A stretch of 64,000 nt of DNA. Source: 3-1-20CM-4-69-9 sp963833655 (GTDB lineage Bacteria > Actinomycetota > Thermoleophilia > Gaiellales > Gaiellaceae). A model generated the notes under the pieces. It saw only the letters and a program-made list of their open reading frames with translations. It ran no database searches and was not told the DNA's origin. The position numbers and the translations under genes were made by a program. Where the stretch lies: NCBI GenBank assembly GCA_963833655.1, contig CAWHYL010000005.1:124001-188000 (forward strand), written 5' to 3'. Below are positions 15,178-23,226 of the stretch, in pieces (the stretch's first letter is position 1; each line of letters starts with the position of its first letter).

Positions 15178-15684
15178 GTGAGCGAGACGACGATGGAGCA
15201 GCAACGGTCCGGATCGACGACTGACCAGCTGAAAGAGCGCGTCGGCGAAGGCGCGGAGCAACTGCAGGAAAAGGCTTCACAGGCACAGGCGCAGGGGCGC
15301 GAACGTCTCCGTCAGCAGATCGACAACCGGTCGACGCAGGCGGGTGATCAGATGACCAGCACGGCGAGCGCATTGCGCCAGACAGCGCAGCATCTGCGCG
15401 GCGAGCAGCAGGAGTCGCAGGCAAACCTGCTCGAGGGAATCGCCGAGCGCGTCGAGCGCTTCGGCGGCTATCTGACGGCACACGACGGCGATCGGCTGCT
15501 GCGCGACGTCGAGCGCTTCGCCCGGCGGCAGCCGTGGCTCGTCGCGGGCGGCGGCGCCGTCCTCGGCTTCTTCGCGGCGAGGTTCATGAAGGCGTCGAGC
15601 GGCCGGCGGTACGAGACGGACAGCCAGAGCGGCTACCCGTCGAGGCTGCCGGCGCAAGGGGGCGGTACGAGTGTCCGCGTCTAG
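15178..15684 (+). CDS. YqjD/DUF883-like tail-anchored protein
   Basis: A 168-residue protein with a long hydrophilic helical part rich in Gln/Ala/Arg (residues 1-115) and one C-terminal transmembrane helix (PWLVAGGGAVLGFFAARFM) preceded by ERFARRQ. This is the layout of the E. coli ElaB/YqjD family of stress-induced, ribosome-associated inner-membrane proteins. The GTG start has a clear GGAG 8 bases upstream. It overlaps the following holin-like gene by 14 bases, so they form an operon. Confidence 0.7.
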   Translation: MSETTMEQQRSGSTTDQLKERVGEGAEQLQEKASQAQAQGRERLRQQIDNRSTQAGDQMTSTASALRQTAQHLRGEQQESQANLLEGIAERVERFGGYLTAHDGDRLLRDVERFARRQPWLVAGGGAVLGFFAARFMKASSGRRYETDSQSGYPSRLPAQGGGTSVRV

Positions 15685-16096
15685 CGGGGAGCACGCTGAT
15701 CTCCGAGACCGTCCGGTTGCGGAGCTGCTGAAGCAGCTCGCGAACGAAACGACGACGCTCGTCCGCCAGGAGCTCGAGCTGGCGAAGGCCGAGATGCGGG
15801 AGAAGGCCGGCAAGGCAGGGCCTGGTGTCGGCATGTGGGGCGCGGCCGGCGCGACCGGCCTGCTTGCGGCTGGCGCGCTGACGGCGTTCCTGATCCTCGC
15901 CCTCGACGGCGCGATGCCGAACTGGCTCGCGGCGCTGATCGTCGGCCTCGTGTACGCGGCGATCGCCGGGGTGCTCTACGTGACCGGGAAGCGGCGCGTC
16001 GAGGAGGCGGGCTCGCCTGTTCCCAACAAGACCATCGAATCGGTGAAGGAGGACGTGCAGTGGGCGAAACATCCGACTACATCCGCGAAGACATAG
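15671..16096 (+). CDS. YqjE/actinobacterial phage-holin-family membrane protein
   Basis: A 141-residue protein. A cytosolic amphipathic helix (VAELLKQLANETTTLVRQELELAKAEMREK) is followed by two transmembrane helices (about 52-80 and 84-108). This matches the Phage_holin_3_6/YqjE family; despite the name, chromosomal members are not lysis holins. It sits between the YqjD-like and DUF3618 genes, overlapping both (14 and 37 bases), the same conserved order seen in YqjD-YqjE clusters. Confidence 0.78.
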   Translation: MSASSGEHADLRDRPVAELLKQLANETTTLVRQELELAKAEMREKAGKAGPGVGMWGAAGATGLLAAGALTAFLILALDGAMPNWLAALIVGLVYAAIAGVLYVTGKRRVEEAGSPVPNKTIESVKEDVQWAKHPTTSAKT

Positions 16097-16566
16097 AGCA
16101 GACGCGCGAGCGTATGGGCGAAACGGTCGAGGCGATCGGCTACAAGGCCGACGTCAAGTCGCGCGTCCGCGAGAACGTCGCCGACAAGAAAGACGCGCTC
16201 GTGTCGCGTGTGTCGGGGGCGGTGCCGAATCGCGAGCAGGTCAAGGGCGGCGCGCAGAAGGTCGGCCTGTCGAAGCAGAACCCGCTCGGGCTCGGGATCG
16301 CGGCTGCAGCTGCCGGCTTCGTCGTCGGGACGCTGCTGCCGTCGACCACGATGGAGGACGAACGGATGGGCGAGGTCTCGGACGAGGTCGGCGAGAAGGT
16401 GCGGGAGGCCGGGCAGGAGATGGTCGACCGCACGAAGGACGTCGCGCGTGAGACGGTCGAAAGCGCCCGCGACCACAGCGGCGAGCAGGCGCAGGCGATG
16501 GCATCGAGCCTGCAGGACAAGGCACAGGAGGTCGGCTCCAGCTCACCCACGACGTCCGCGCCGTAA
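16060..16566 (+). CDS. DUF3618 membrane-associated protein
   Basis: A 168-residue protein. The start (SDYIREDIEQTRERMGETVEAI) is the DUF3618 signature; one transmembrane helix (GLGIAAAAAGFVVGTLL) lies at about residues 82-98, followed by a long charged helical tail (VSDEVGEKVREAGQEMVDRTKDVARE). A GGAGG lies 8 bases before the GTG. It is the last gene of the three-gene membrane unit and ends 18 bases before a hairpin shared with the convergent dnaE. Family function is unknown; context suggests envelope stress. Confidence 0.8.
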   Translation: MGETSDYIREDIEQTRERMGETVEAIGYKADVKSRVRENVADKKDALVSRVSGAVPNREQVKGGAQKVGLSKQNPLGLGIAAAAAGFVVGTLLPSTTMEDERMGEVSDEVGEKVREAGQEMVDRTKDVARETVESARDHSGEQAQAMASSLQDKAQEVGSSSPTTSAP

Positions 16567-16583
16567 CACGGGCGAGGCGAGGC

Positions 16584-16612
16584 GGGGCCGGGCTTTGCGG
16601 CAGCCCGGTCCC
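16584..16612. terminator. Hairpin between the DUF3618 gene and dnaE
   Basis: GGGGCCGGGCT and AGCCCGGTCCC pair around a 7-base loop with one G-T pair. It lies in the only gap (47 bases) between two convergent genes and could stop transcription from both sides. A T-run is absent. Confidence 0.65.
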
Positions 16613-16613
16613 G

Positions 16614-19600
16614 TCAGACGACGGCGGCCTCGCCGAGAAGCGCTTTCGCCTCGGCGAAGAAGTCGGGCACCGGCTTGACCTTGTACTGCGGCCCGAGCAC
16701 GAATTGGCGCGGCCCGTCGGACATCTCGAGCAGCAAGTTGACGCGCGACTCGCCGGGGAAGTCCTTGACGAGCAGAGCGAGGTCACGGACGACCCCGGCG
16801 CGCGCGATCCGCGCGTCGATCTTGATCGTCACCTCTTTGCGCTCGGCGACGGCCTCGAACGGCGCGACCTCGATCGCGAGCAGCTTCGTCTCCCCCTCCT
16901 GCTTGTGGTCGACGCGGCCCTTGACGATCAGGATCCGGTCGACGGTGCACAGCTCGCGCGACTGCGCGTAGACGGAGTTGAAGACGACGAGCTCGGCGCC
17001 GCCGGTGACGTCGTCGAGCCGCATGAAGACCATCGGCTCGCCCTTCTTCGTCGTCAGGTGCTTGATCGCGGAGACGATCCCGCCGACGGTGACGACCTCG
17101 CCGTCGCGGCGCCGCTCCACCTCGGCGAGCGTGCAGTCGGTCTTGCGGCGGAGCTGGTCGCGGATCGAGTGCAGCGGGTGCTCGGAGACGTAGAGGCCGA
17201 GCGTGTCCTTCTCCAGCCGGAGCAGCTCGCTCTTCTCGAACTCCTCGCTCGAGATCTTCGGATGCTCGACCTGGAACATCGACTCCTGGCCGAAAAGCGC
17301 GTCCTGCTGGCGCGCCGCGCCCGCGCCGAGCGCCGCCTCGAGCGCGTCGAGCATGCCCAGCCGGGTCGCGCCGGTCGAGTCGAGCGCGCCGCACTTGACG
17401 AGCGAGTCGAGGGCCCGCTTGTTCGCGGCGGCCGGGTCGACGCGCTCGCAGAAGTCCCAGATCGACTCGAACGGGCCGCCGTTTTCCCGCGCGCGGATGA
17501 TCGCGCGCGCCGCAGGCTCCCCCACGTTCTTTACCGCCGAGAGGCCGAAGCGGATTTTCCCCTCGACGACGGCGAAGTCGAGCTGCGACGTGTTCACGTC
17601 CGGCGGCAGCACCTCGATCCCCATCTCGTCGCAGGCGTTGACGTAGAACGGGACACGGTCCTTCGTGTTCATGACCGAGGAGATCAGCGCCGCCATGTAC
17701 TCCTGCGGGTGGTGCGCCTTCATGAACGCCGTGCGGTACGCGATCAGCGCGTAGCAGGCGGCGTGCGCCTTGTTGAAGGAATAATCCTGCGCCGCCTCGA
17801 TGTCCTTCCAGAGCTGGTTCGCAACGGCGGGCGTCGTGTTGCTCTGCGCGCAGCCCTCGAGGAACTTGTCCTTCAGCGACGCCATCAGCTTGTGGTCCTT
17901 CTTGCCGATCGCCTTGCGGAGGTCGTCCGCCTCGTTCGGCGTGAACCCGGCGATCTGCTTCGCGATCTCCATGAACTGCTCTTGGTACAGGCACGTCCCG
18001 AACGTCATGCCCGTGATCGCCTTGAGGCGCGGGTCAGGGTACGTCACCGGCTCCTGCCCGTTCTTGCGCCGCGCGTACATCGGGATGTACGCCATCGCGC
18101 CGGGCCGGTAGAGCGCTACGAGCGCGATCAGGTCCTCGAACTCGGTCGGCTTGACCTGCCGCAGCGCCTCGCGCATGCCCGACGACTCGAACTGGAAGAC
18201 CCCCGTCGCGTCCCCCTTTGCGAGCATCTCGTAGATCTTCTTGTCGTCGAGCGGGAGCGTCGCCCAGTCGATGCCGTCGCCGGCGAGCTCGCGTGCGCGC
18301 TCGAGCACGTCGAGGTTGCGCAGCCCGAGGAAGTCCATCTTCAGCAGGCCGAGCTTCTCGACGTCGCCGCCGTGGAACTGCGTGACGACCTCCTGGTCCG
18401 GTCCCTTCTGCTGGAGCGGGACGTACTCCGTCAACGGCCGGTCGCCGATCACGACGCCGGCGGCGTGGATCGAGTCGGCGCGGACGAGGCCCTCGAGCGG
18501 CTTCGCGAGGTCGACGATCTCGCGCGCCGTCGGGTCGGCGTCGTAGAGCCCCTTCAGCTCCTGGCCGGGCTTGAGGCAGGCGTCGAGCGTCTGGCCGGGG
18601 CCTTCAGGGATCGACTTCGCGATCTTGTCGACGACGCCGTAGGGGATCTCGAGCACGCGGCCCGCGTCTCGAACTGCGGCGCGGGCCGCCATGGTCGAGA
18701 AGGTGATGATCTGGGCGACGCGGTCGCGGCCATATTTCTCGGCGACGTAGTTGATGACGCGGTCGCGTCCGTCGACGGCGAAGTCGATGTCCATGTCGGG
18801 CATCGACTTGCGGCCGGGGTTGAGGAAGCGCTCGAAGAGCAGGTCGTACTTGATCGGGTCGATGTCGGTGATCTCGAGGCAGTAGGCGACGAGCGAGCCG
18901 GCGGATGAGCCGCGGCCGGGACCGACGCTGATGCCGTTCCGCTTCGCGAACGCGATGAAGTCCCAGACGATCAGGAAGTAGTCGGTGAAGCCAAGCTCGC
19001 GGATCGTCTTCAGCTCGAACTTGAGCCGCTCGTTGAGCTCCGGCGTCGCGCGTTCGTAGCGCTTTTGCAGGCCTTTTTCCGTCAGCTCGACGAGGTATTC
19101 AAAGGCGTCCCTGTCGTCGGGCGTCGGGTACTTGGGGAGCAGCAGGCGACCGAGGTCGATCGTGACGTTGCAGCGCTCGGCGACCTCGAGCGTGCGGCGG
19201 AGCGCCTGCTCGTAGCCGGGGAAGTCCTGCGCCATCTCCTGCGGTGACTTGAAGTAGAAGTGGTCGGTGTCGAACTTCCAGCGCTGCGGGTTCTTGAGCG
19301 AGTCGCCGGACTGGATGCAGAGCAGGGCCTCGTGCGCGCGCGCGTCCTCGTGGTTGAGGTAGTGCACGTCGCCGGTCGCGACGAGCCCGAGCCCGGTGCC
19401 CTCGGCGAGGTTCGCGAGCAGCGGGTTGATGCGCTGCTGCGGCTCGAGGTGCGCGTTCTGGATCTCGACGTAGGTGTTGTCCTTGCCGAAGATCTGGACG
19501 AGCCGGTCGAGGTCGGCGGCCGCGTCCGCGGGACGGCTCTCCTCGAGCGCCTTGCAGACGCGTCCCGAGAGGCAGCCGGAGAGCGCGATCAGCCCCTGCG

Positions 19601-19976
19601 AGTGGCTCTGCAGGAGCTCCCAGTCGACGCGCGGCTTGTAGTAGTAGCCCTCGAGGTAGGCCGTCGAGGAGAGCTTGATCAGGTTCGAGTAGCCGGCGTT
19701 GTCGGCGGCGAGCAGCGTGAGGTGGGCGTTCCCCTTGGTCTGCGCGCGGCGGTCGTCGGCGACGTAGACCTCGCAGCCGAGCAGCGGCTTGACGCCGACC
19801 TTCTGGGTCGCGCGGTAGAGCTCGATCGCCCCGGCCATGGAGCCGTGGTCGGTGAGCCCGACCGCCGGCATCTCGAACTCAGCCGCGCGGGTCGCGAGAG
19901 CCGGGATGCGGCACGCCCCGTCGAGGATCGAGTACTCGGAGTGGACGTGGAGGTGGACGAACGGCGCTTCTGGCAC
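16614..19976 (-). CDS. dnaE: DNA polymerase III alpha subunit
   Basis: The replicative polymerase catalytic subunit, 1120 residues, near the normal length for DnaE. The PHP domain opens the protein (HLHVHSEYSILDGACRI, then GLTDHGSMAGAIELY). The palm carries GPGRGSSAGSLVAYCLEITDIDPI and PDMDIDF, the catalytic Asp pair. It continues through fingers (YQEQFMEIAKQIAGFT, KKDHKLMASLKDKF) to tandem HhH and the OB fold (VTVGGIVSAIKHLTTKKGEPM) and a C-terminal tau-binding part. No breaks are seen. It is flanked by a 47-base gap with a hairpin on one side and a 76-base gap from the cyclase genes on the other. Confidence 0.96.
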   Translation of the reverse strand: MPEAPFVHLHVHSEYSILDGACRIPALATRAAEFEMPAVGLTDHGSMAGAIELYRATQKVGVKPLLGCEVYVADDRRAQTKGNAHLTLLAADNAGYSNLIKLSSTAYLEGYYYKPRVDWELLQSHSQGLIALSGCLSGRVCKALEESRPADAAADLDRLVQIFGKDNTYVEIQNAHLEPQQRINPLLANLAEGTGLGLVATGDVHYLNHEDARAHEALLCIQSGDSLKNPQRWKFDTDHFYFKSPQEMAQDFPGYEQALRRTLEVAERCNVTIDLGRLLLPKYPTPDDRDAFEYLVELTEKGLQKRYERATPELNERLKFELKTIRELGFTDYFLIVWDFIAFAKRNGISVGPGRGSSAGSLVAYCLEITDIDPIKYDLLFERFLNPGRKSMPDMDIDFAVDGRDRVINYVAEKYGRDRVAQIITFSTMAARAAVRDAGRVLEIPYGVVDKIAKSIPEGPGQTLDACLKPGQELKGLYDADPTAREIVDLAKPLEGLVRADSIHAAGVVIGDRPLTEYVPLQQKGPDQEVVTQFHGGDVEKLGLLKMDFLGLRNLDVLERARELAGDGIDWATLPLDDKKIYEMLAKGDATGVFQFESSGMREALRQVKPTEFEDLIALVALYRPGAMAYIPMYARRKNGQEPVTYPDPRLKAITGMTFGTCLYQEQFMEIAKQIAGFTPNEADDLRKAIGKKDHKLMASLKDKFLEGCAQSNTTPAVANQLWKDIEAAQDYSFNKAHAACYALIAYRTAFMKAHHPQEYMAALISSVMNTKDRVPFYVNACDEMGIEVLPPDVNTSQLDFAVVEGKIRFGLSAVKNVGEPAARAIIRARENGGPFESIWDFCERVDPAAANKRALDSLVKCGALDSTGATRLGMLDALEAALGAGAARQQDALFGQESMFQVEHPKISSEEFEKSELLRLEKDTLGLYVSEHPLHSIRDQLRRKTDCTLAEVERRRDGEVVTVGGIVSAIKHLTTKKGEPMVFMRLDDVTGGAELVVFNSVYAQSRELCTVDRILIVKGRVDHKQEGETKLLAIEVAPFEAVAERKEVTIKIDARIARAGVVRDLALLVKDFPGESRVNLLLEMSDGPRQFVLGPQYKVKPVPDFFAEAKALLGEAAVV

Positions 19977-20052
19977 GGGCCGCCCATCCTAGACCTGGCT
20001 CAGGACCGCACCCGGTGAACGACGACCTCGATGAAGGGGCCACTCACACGAC

Positions 20053-23000
20053 TCAAGCGCTCGCCGCCAGCAACGCCTCCCCCTCCCGCACGTACCGCGT
20101 AGCTCCGACGCCGCGGTAAAACGCCAGCGCCGCCCGCAGCTGCTCGTCCGCCTCGGCGCGGCGGCGCTCCCCCACCAACGCCTCCGCCGCGCGCAGCCGG
20201 CAAAGCGCCTCCATCGGCCGCGCGCCGATCTCGCCGAGGACGTCCGCGGCGCGACGCAAATCGTCTTCCGCAATCGCCTCGGCGGCGTCCAGCCAGCGGG
20301 TGTACTTCGGCCTGCGCGCGAAGAGTTCGCGGAACTCGTCCTCTCGGCCGGCAGCGCGCGCCAACAAGGCGAACTCCGGCGAGACGATGACGCTCCAGCC
20401 GACGTCGGGCAGCGACTCAACGGTTCGGAGAAGTTCGTCGACGATCTCTGCAACTCGGTCGTGGTCGCCGACCTCGGCGTACACCACCCCGCAAAACGCG
20501 GACGATGACACGTGCGCCTGCGGATCTCCCGCGCGCGCGCCGAGCTCGGGCCCACGAGCAGCATCGCCGAGCGCGCCCGCCTCATCGTCGCGCGCGAGCC
20601 GCATCAACGCGCGAAAGCTGTAGGCACCGCCGGCCTGGTAGTGCGGCGACCCCGCTTCGACCTCGCCGAGAAACGCATCTGCACGCGCGAGCGCATCGTC
20701 CCACTTCCCTTCCTGATAGCGGTTCGCGATCTCGGGGCCGCCGTCGATGAAGCGCACGAATCCGAGATAGCCGTAGCGCTCGGCGAGCTCGCGCAGCTGC
20801 CGTATCGTCTCGCGCCCCTCGTCGAGCTGGGCATGGATGACCTGCTGCGCCGCCTTGTTGTTCAGGGCGCGCACGACTTCGCCCATGGAATTGATCCGCA
20901 TCGCCAGTGCGATCGCCTCGTCGAGCTCGTGCATCCCGTTGGGGTCACCGCTGTTGCCGCGCGCGGAGCCGACATTGTTCTGCGCCTGCACGCGCAGCTC
21001 ATCGAGCCCGAGCTCCTCGGCCAGCTCGATCGCCTCGCGCCCCGCACTCAGCGCCTCGTCGCTCCGGCCCGCCAGCATCGCGTACCTCGACACCTCGGTC
21101 AGAACCGCCGCGCGAATCCGCGACCGTCCGGTGCCGGCGAACGCGCGCGCCTGCTCGAGGTGTTGGCGCATGACGTCGTTCTGCCCTCGACGCCACGTGA
21201 TCTGAGCGAGAAGCAGCTCCGCCTCTGCGGCCCGCTCGGTGTCGCCCGCCTCCACGAAACGATCGCGTGCGGCCTCGAGCTCCTCAGCGCCCTCCTCGAG
21301 ATGGAGAAATCGTGTGCGGCCAAGCTGATACAGGAGCTCCGTCCGCTCGGGGCCGTCGTCCGGCGCCAGCGCGAGCGCGTCCGTGAAGTAGCGCTCGGCC
21401 GCAGCGAGCGCGTTCAGCGTCAACGCGCGCGTTCCGGCATCGCGGAACGCACCGCGTGCCTGGTCCGCAACTCCGTCGACGTCCTGCCGCGCCGCCCGCA
21501 TGAGCTCGAGAGCGCTCGCGTAATGGTGAGCGAGCATCTCGGCGTGATCCTCCGGGCGGCCGAGCGACTCGATCCACTTGGCCACCCGGAGATGCTGCCC
21601 CGCGCGATCTGCGCGCGGCACTTGCCCATATGCGACATCGCGGACGAGCAGATGCTTGAACGCGTACTCCGTCTCTCCGTCGACGGAGCTCCGGCGAGCG
21701 CGTGCCACGAACTCCTTCTGCTGCAGGGGATGGAGCTGCTGCTCGGTCGCGCCGAGCGCGCCGAGCCAGAACACCTTGCCCACGACAGCCGCGTGCTGAA
21801 GGAGTGCCTTCTCCTCGGCCGCGAGCGAGTCGAGCCGTGCGGCGATGATCCCCTGCACCGTCTCGGGGAGGTCCTCGCTGCTGCCCCGCTCGGCGATCAT
21901 GCGCACGTATTGCTCTGCGTAGAGCGGATTGCCGCCGCAGCGCTCGAGCAGGTCCTGCGGCGTCTCGGCCCCGAGCCCCCAGATCAGCTTCGCCGTCTCC
22001 TCGTCGCTGAGCGGTGACAGCGCGACCGTCGCGGCGTTGAGCTTCCCTCCGCCCCACGCCGGCCGGCGCTCGAGCAGCTCGAGCCGCGCCGTGCAGAGGA
22101 CGAGCATCGGCACGTCGCGCACCCAGTCCACCAGGTGCTCGATGAAATCCAGCAGGCCGTCGTCCGCCCATTGGATGTCCTCGAACACGAGCACGAGGGC
22201 GTGCTCCTCCGCGAGCGCTTCGAAGAAGCGGCGCCACGCGGCGAAGGCCTCGTCCTGGGAGCCGGCGGACGAGCCCTGTCCGAGGAGCGGACGCAGATGC
22301 GACAGCACCCACTCCGCGTCCTCCTCGATCAACTGCTGGACGGAAAGCGCGAGCTTCGCCTCGGCCTCTTCGTCGCTGTCGGTCTCGAGGATCCCCGCCT
22401 GCGCCTTGAGCATCTCGGCGAGCGCCCAGTAGCTCACCGCCTCGCCGTACGGCAGAGAGCGCCCCTGGCGCCAGTAGGTCAGGACACCACCGCGCTCGAT
22501 CGACTGGAACAGCTCGCCGAGCAAGCGGCTCTTCCCGATGCCGGGAACGCCGACCAGCGTGATCAGCTCCGGGGAGCGCTGCTGCCGCGCGCGTGCCAAC
22601 GTTCCCACGAGCAGCTCAACCTCACGCTCGCGACCGACCAAAGGTGTCCGCGTGTCGGGCGCGAGATCGACGCCGAAGCGCGCCCGCGCCTCGACGACCT
22701 CCCAGACAGGCACCGGCTCTTGCTTACCCTTCGCCTCCACCGCCGGATGCTCGCGGTACTCGATCCGCTCCGCCGTGGCGCGGTACGTCGTCTCGCCGAC
22801 CAGGATCCCGTTCGTCGGCGCAGCCGACTGCAGACGCGACGCGGTGTTGACGACGTCGCCGGTCGCCATCCCCTCGCCGGATTCCGGGCGTGCACCGAGC
22901 CGCACCAGCGCCTCGCCGGTGTTCACCGCGATGCGAACCTGCAGCGTGCCCTCTTCGACGATCCAGTCGCGGATTGCGAGCGCAGCTCGGACGGCACGCT

Positions 23001-23226
23001 CGGGATCGTCCTCGCCCGCGACCGGCGCGCCGAAGAACGCGACGACCGCGTCGCCGATGAACTTCTCCACCGTGCCGCCCCAGCGCTCGAGCTCGTAACG
23101 CAAACGCTCGTGGTAGGGCCCGAGCATCGCATCGACATCCTCGGGATCGAGTTGCTCGGAGCGTGCGGTGAACCCGACCAGGTCGGCGAACAAGACGGTG
23201 ACGACCTTGCGCTCTCGCGCGCTCAC
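20053..23226 (-). CDS. Class III cyclase-AAA ATPase-TPR regulator (copy B)
   Basis: A 1057-residue multidomain signalling protein: N-terminal class III nucleotide cyclase domain (1-180), NB-ARC/AAA-type ATPase (about 195-500, Walker A GVPGIGKS 226-233) and a long TPR-like helical region to the end. Cyclase metal ligands Asp15 (FADLVGF) and Asp59 (FIGDAV), Lys55 and the Asn127/Arg131 pair (VVNTASR) are present, but position 120, where the adenine-specifying Asp normally lies, is Met. The GTG overlaps the stop of copy A by 4 bases. Copies A and B are clear tandem duplicates. Confidence 0.88.
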   Translation of the reverse strand: MSARERKVVTVLFADLVGFTARSEQLDPEDVDAMLGPYHERLRYELERWGGTVEKFIGDAVVAFFGAPVAGEDDPERAVRAALAIRDWIVEEGTLQVRIAVNTGEALVRLGARPESGEGMATGDVVNTASRLQSAAPTNGILVGETTYRATAERIEYREHPAVEAKGKQEPVPVWEVVEARARFGVDLAPDTRTPLVGREREVELLVGTLARARQQRSPELITLVGVPGIGKSRLLGELFQSIERGGVLTYWRQGRSLPYGEAVSYWALAEMLKAQAGILETDSDEEAEAKLALSVQQLIEEDAEWVLSHLRPLLGQGSSAGSQDEAFAAWRRFFEALAEEHALVLVFEDIQWADDGLLDFIEHLVDWVRDVPMLVLCTARLELLERRPAWGGGKLNAATVALSPLSDEETAKLIWGLGAETPQDLLERCGGNPLYAEQYVRMIAERGSSEDLPETVQGIIAARLDSLAAEEKALLQHAAVVGKVFWLGALGATEQQLHPLQQKEFVARARRSSVDGETEYAFKHLLVRDVAYGQVPRADRAGQHLRVAKWIESLGRPEDHAEMLAHHYASALELMRAARQDVDGVADQARGAFRDAGTRALTLNALAAAERYFTDALALAPDDGPERTELLYQLGRTRFLHLEEGAEELEAARDRFVEAGDTERAAEAELLLAQITWRRGQNDVMRQHLEQARAFAGTGRSRIRAAVLTEVSRYAMLAGRSDEALSAGREAIELAEELGLDELRVQAQNNVGSARGNSGDPNGMHELDEAIALAMRINSMGEVVRALNNKAAQQVIHAQLDEGRETIRQLRELAERYGYLGFVRFIDGGPEIANRYQEGKWDDALARADAFLGEVEAGSPHYQAGGAYSFRALMRLARDDEAGALGDAARGPELGARAGDPQAHVSSSAFCGVVYAEVGDHDRVAEIVDELLRTVESLPDVGWSVIVSPEFALLARAAGREDEFRELFARRPKYTRWLDAAEAIAEDDLRRAADVLGEIGARPMEALCRLRAAEALVGERRRAEADEQLRAALAFYRGVGATRYVREGEALLAASA

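Noticed and set aside
16704..18908. 734-residue plus-strand ORF inside dnaE
   Set aside because: Antisense shadow of dnaE; Arg/Asp/Val-rich and domainless, while dnaE on the other strand is intact.
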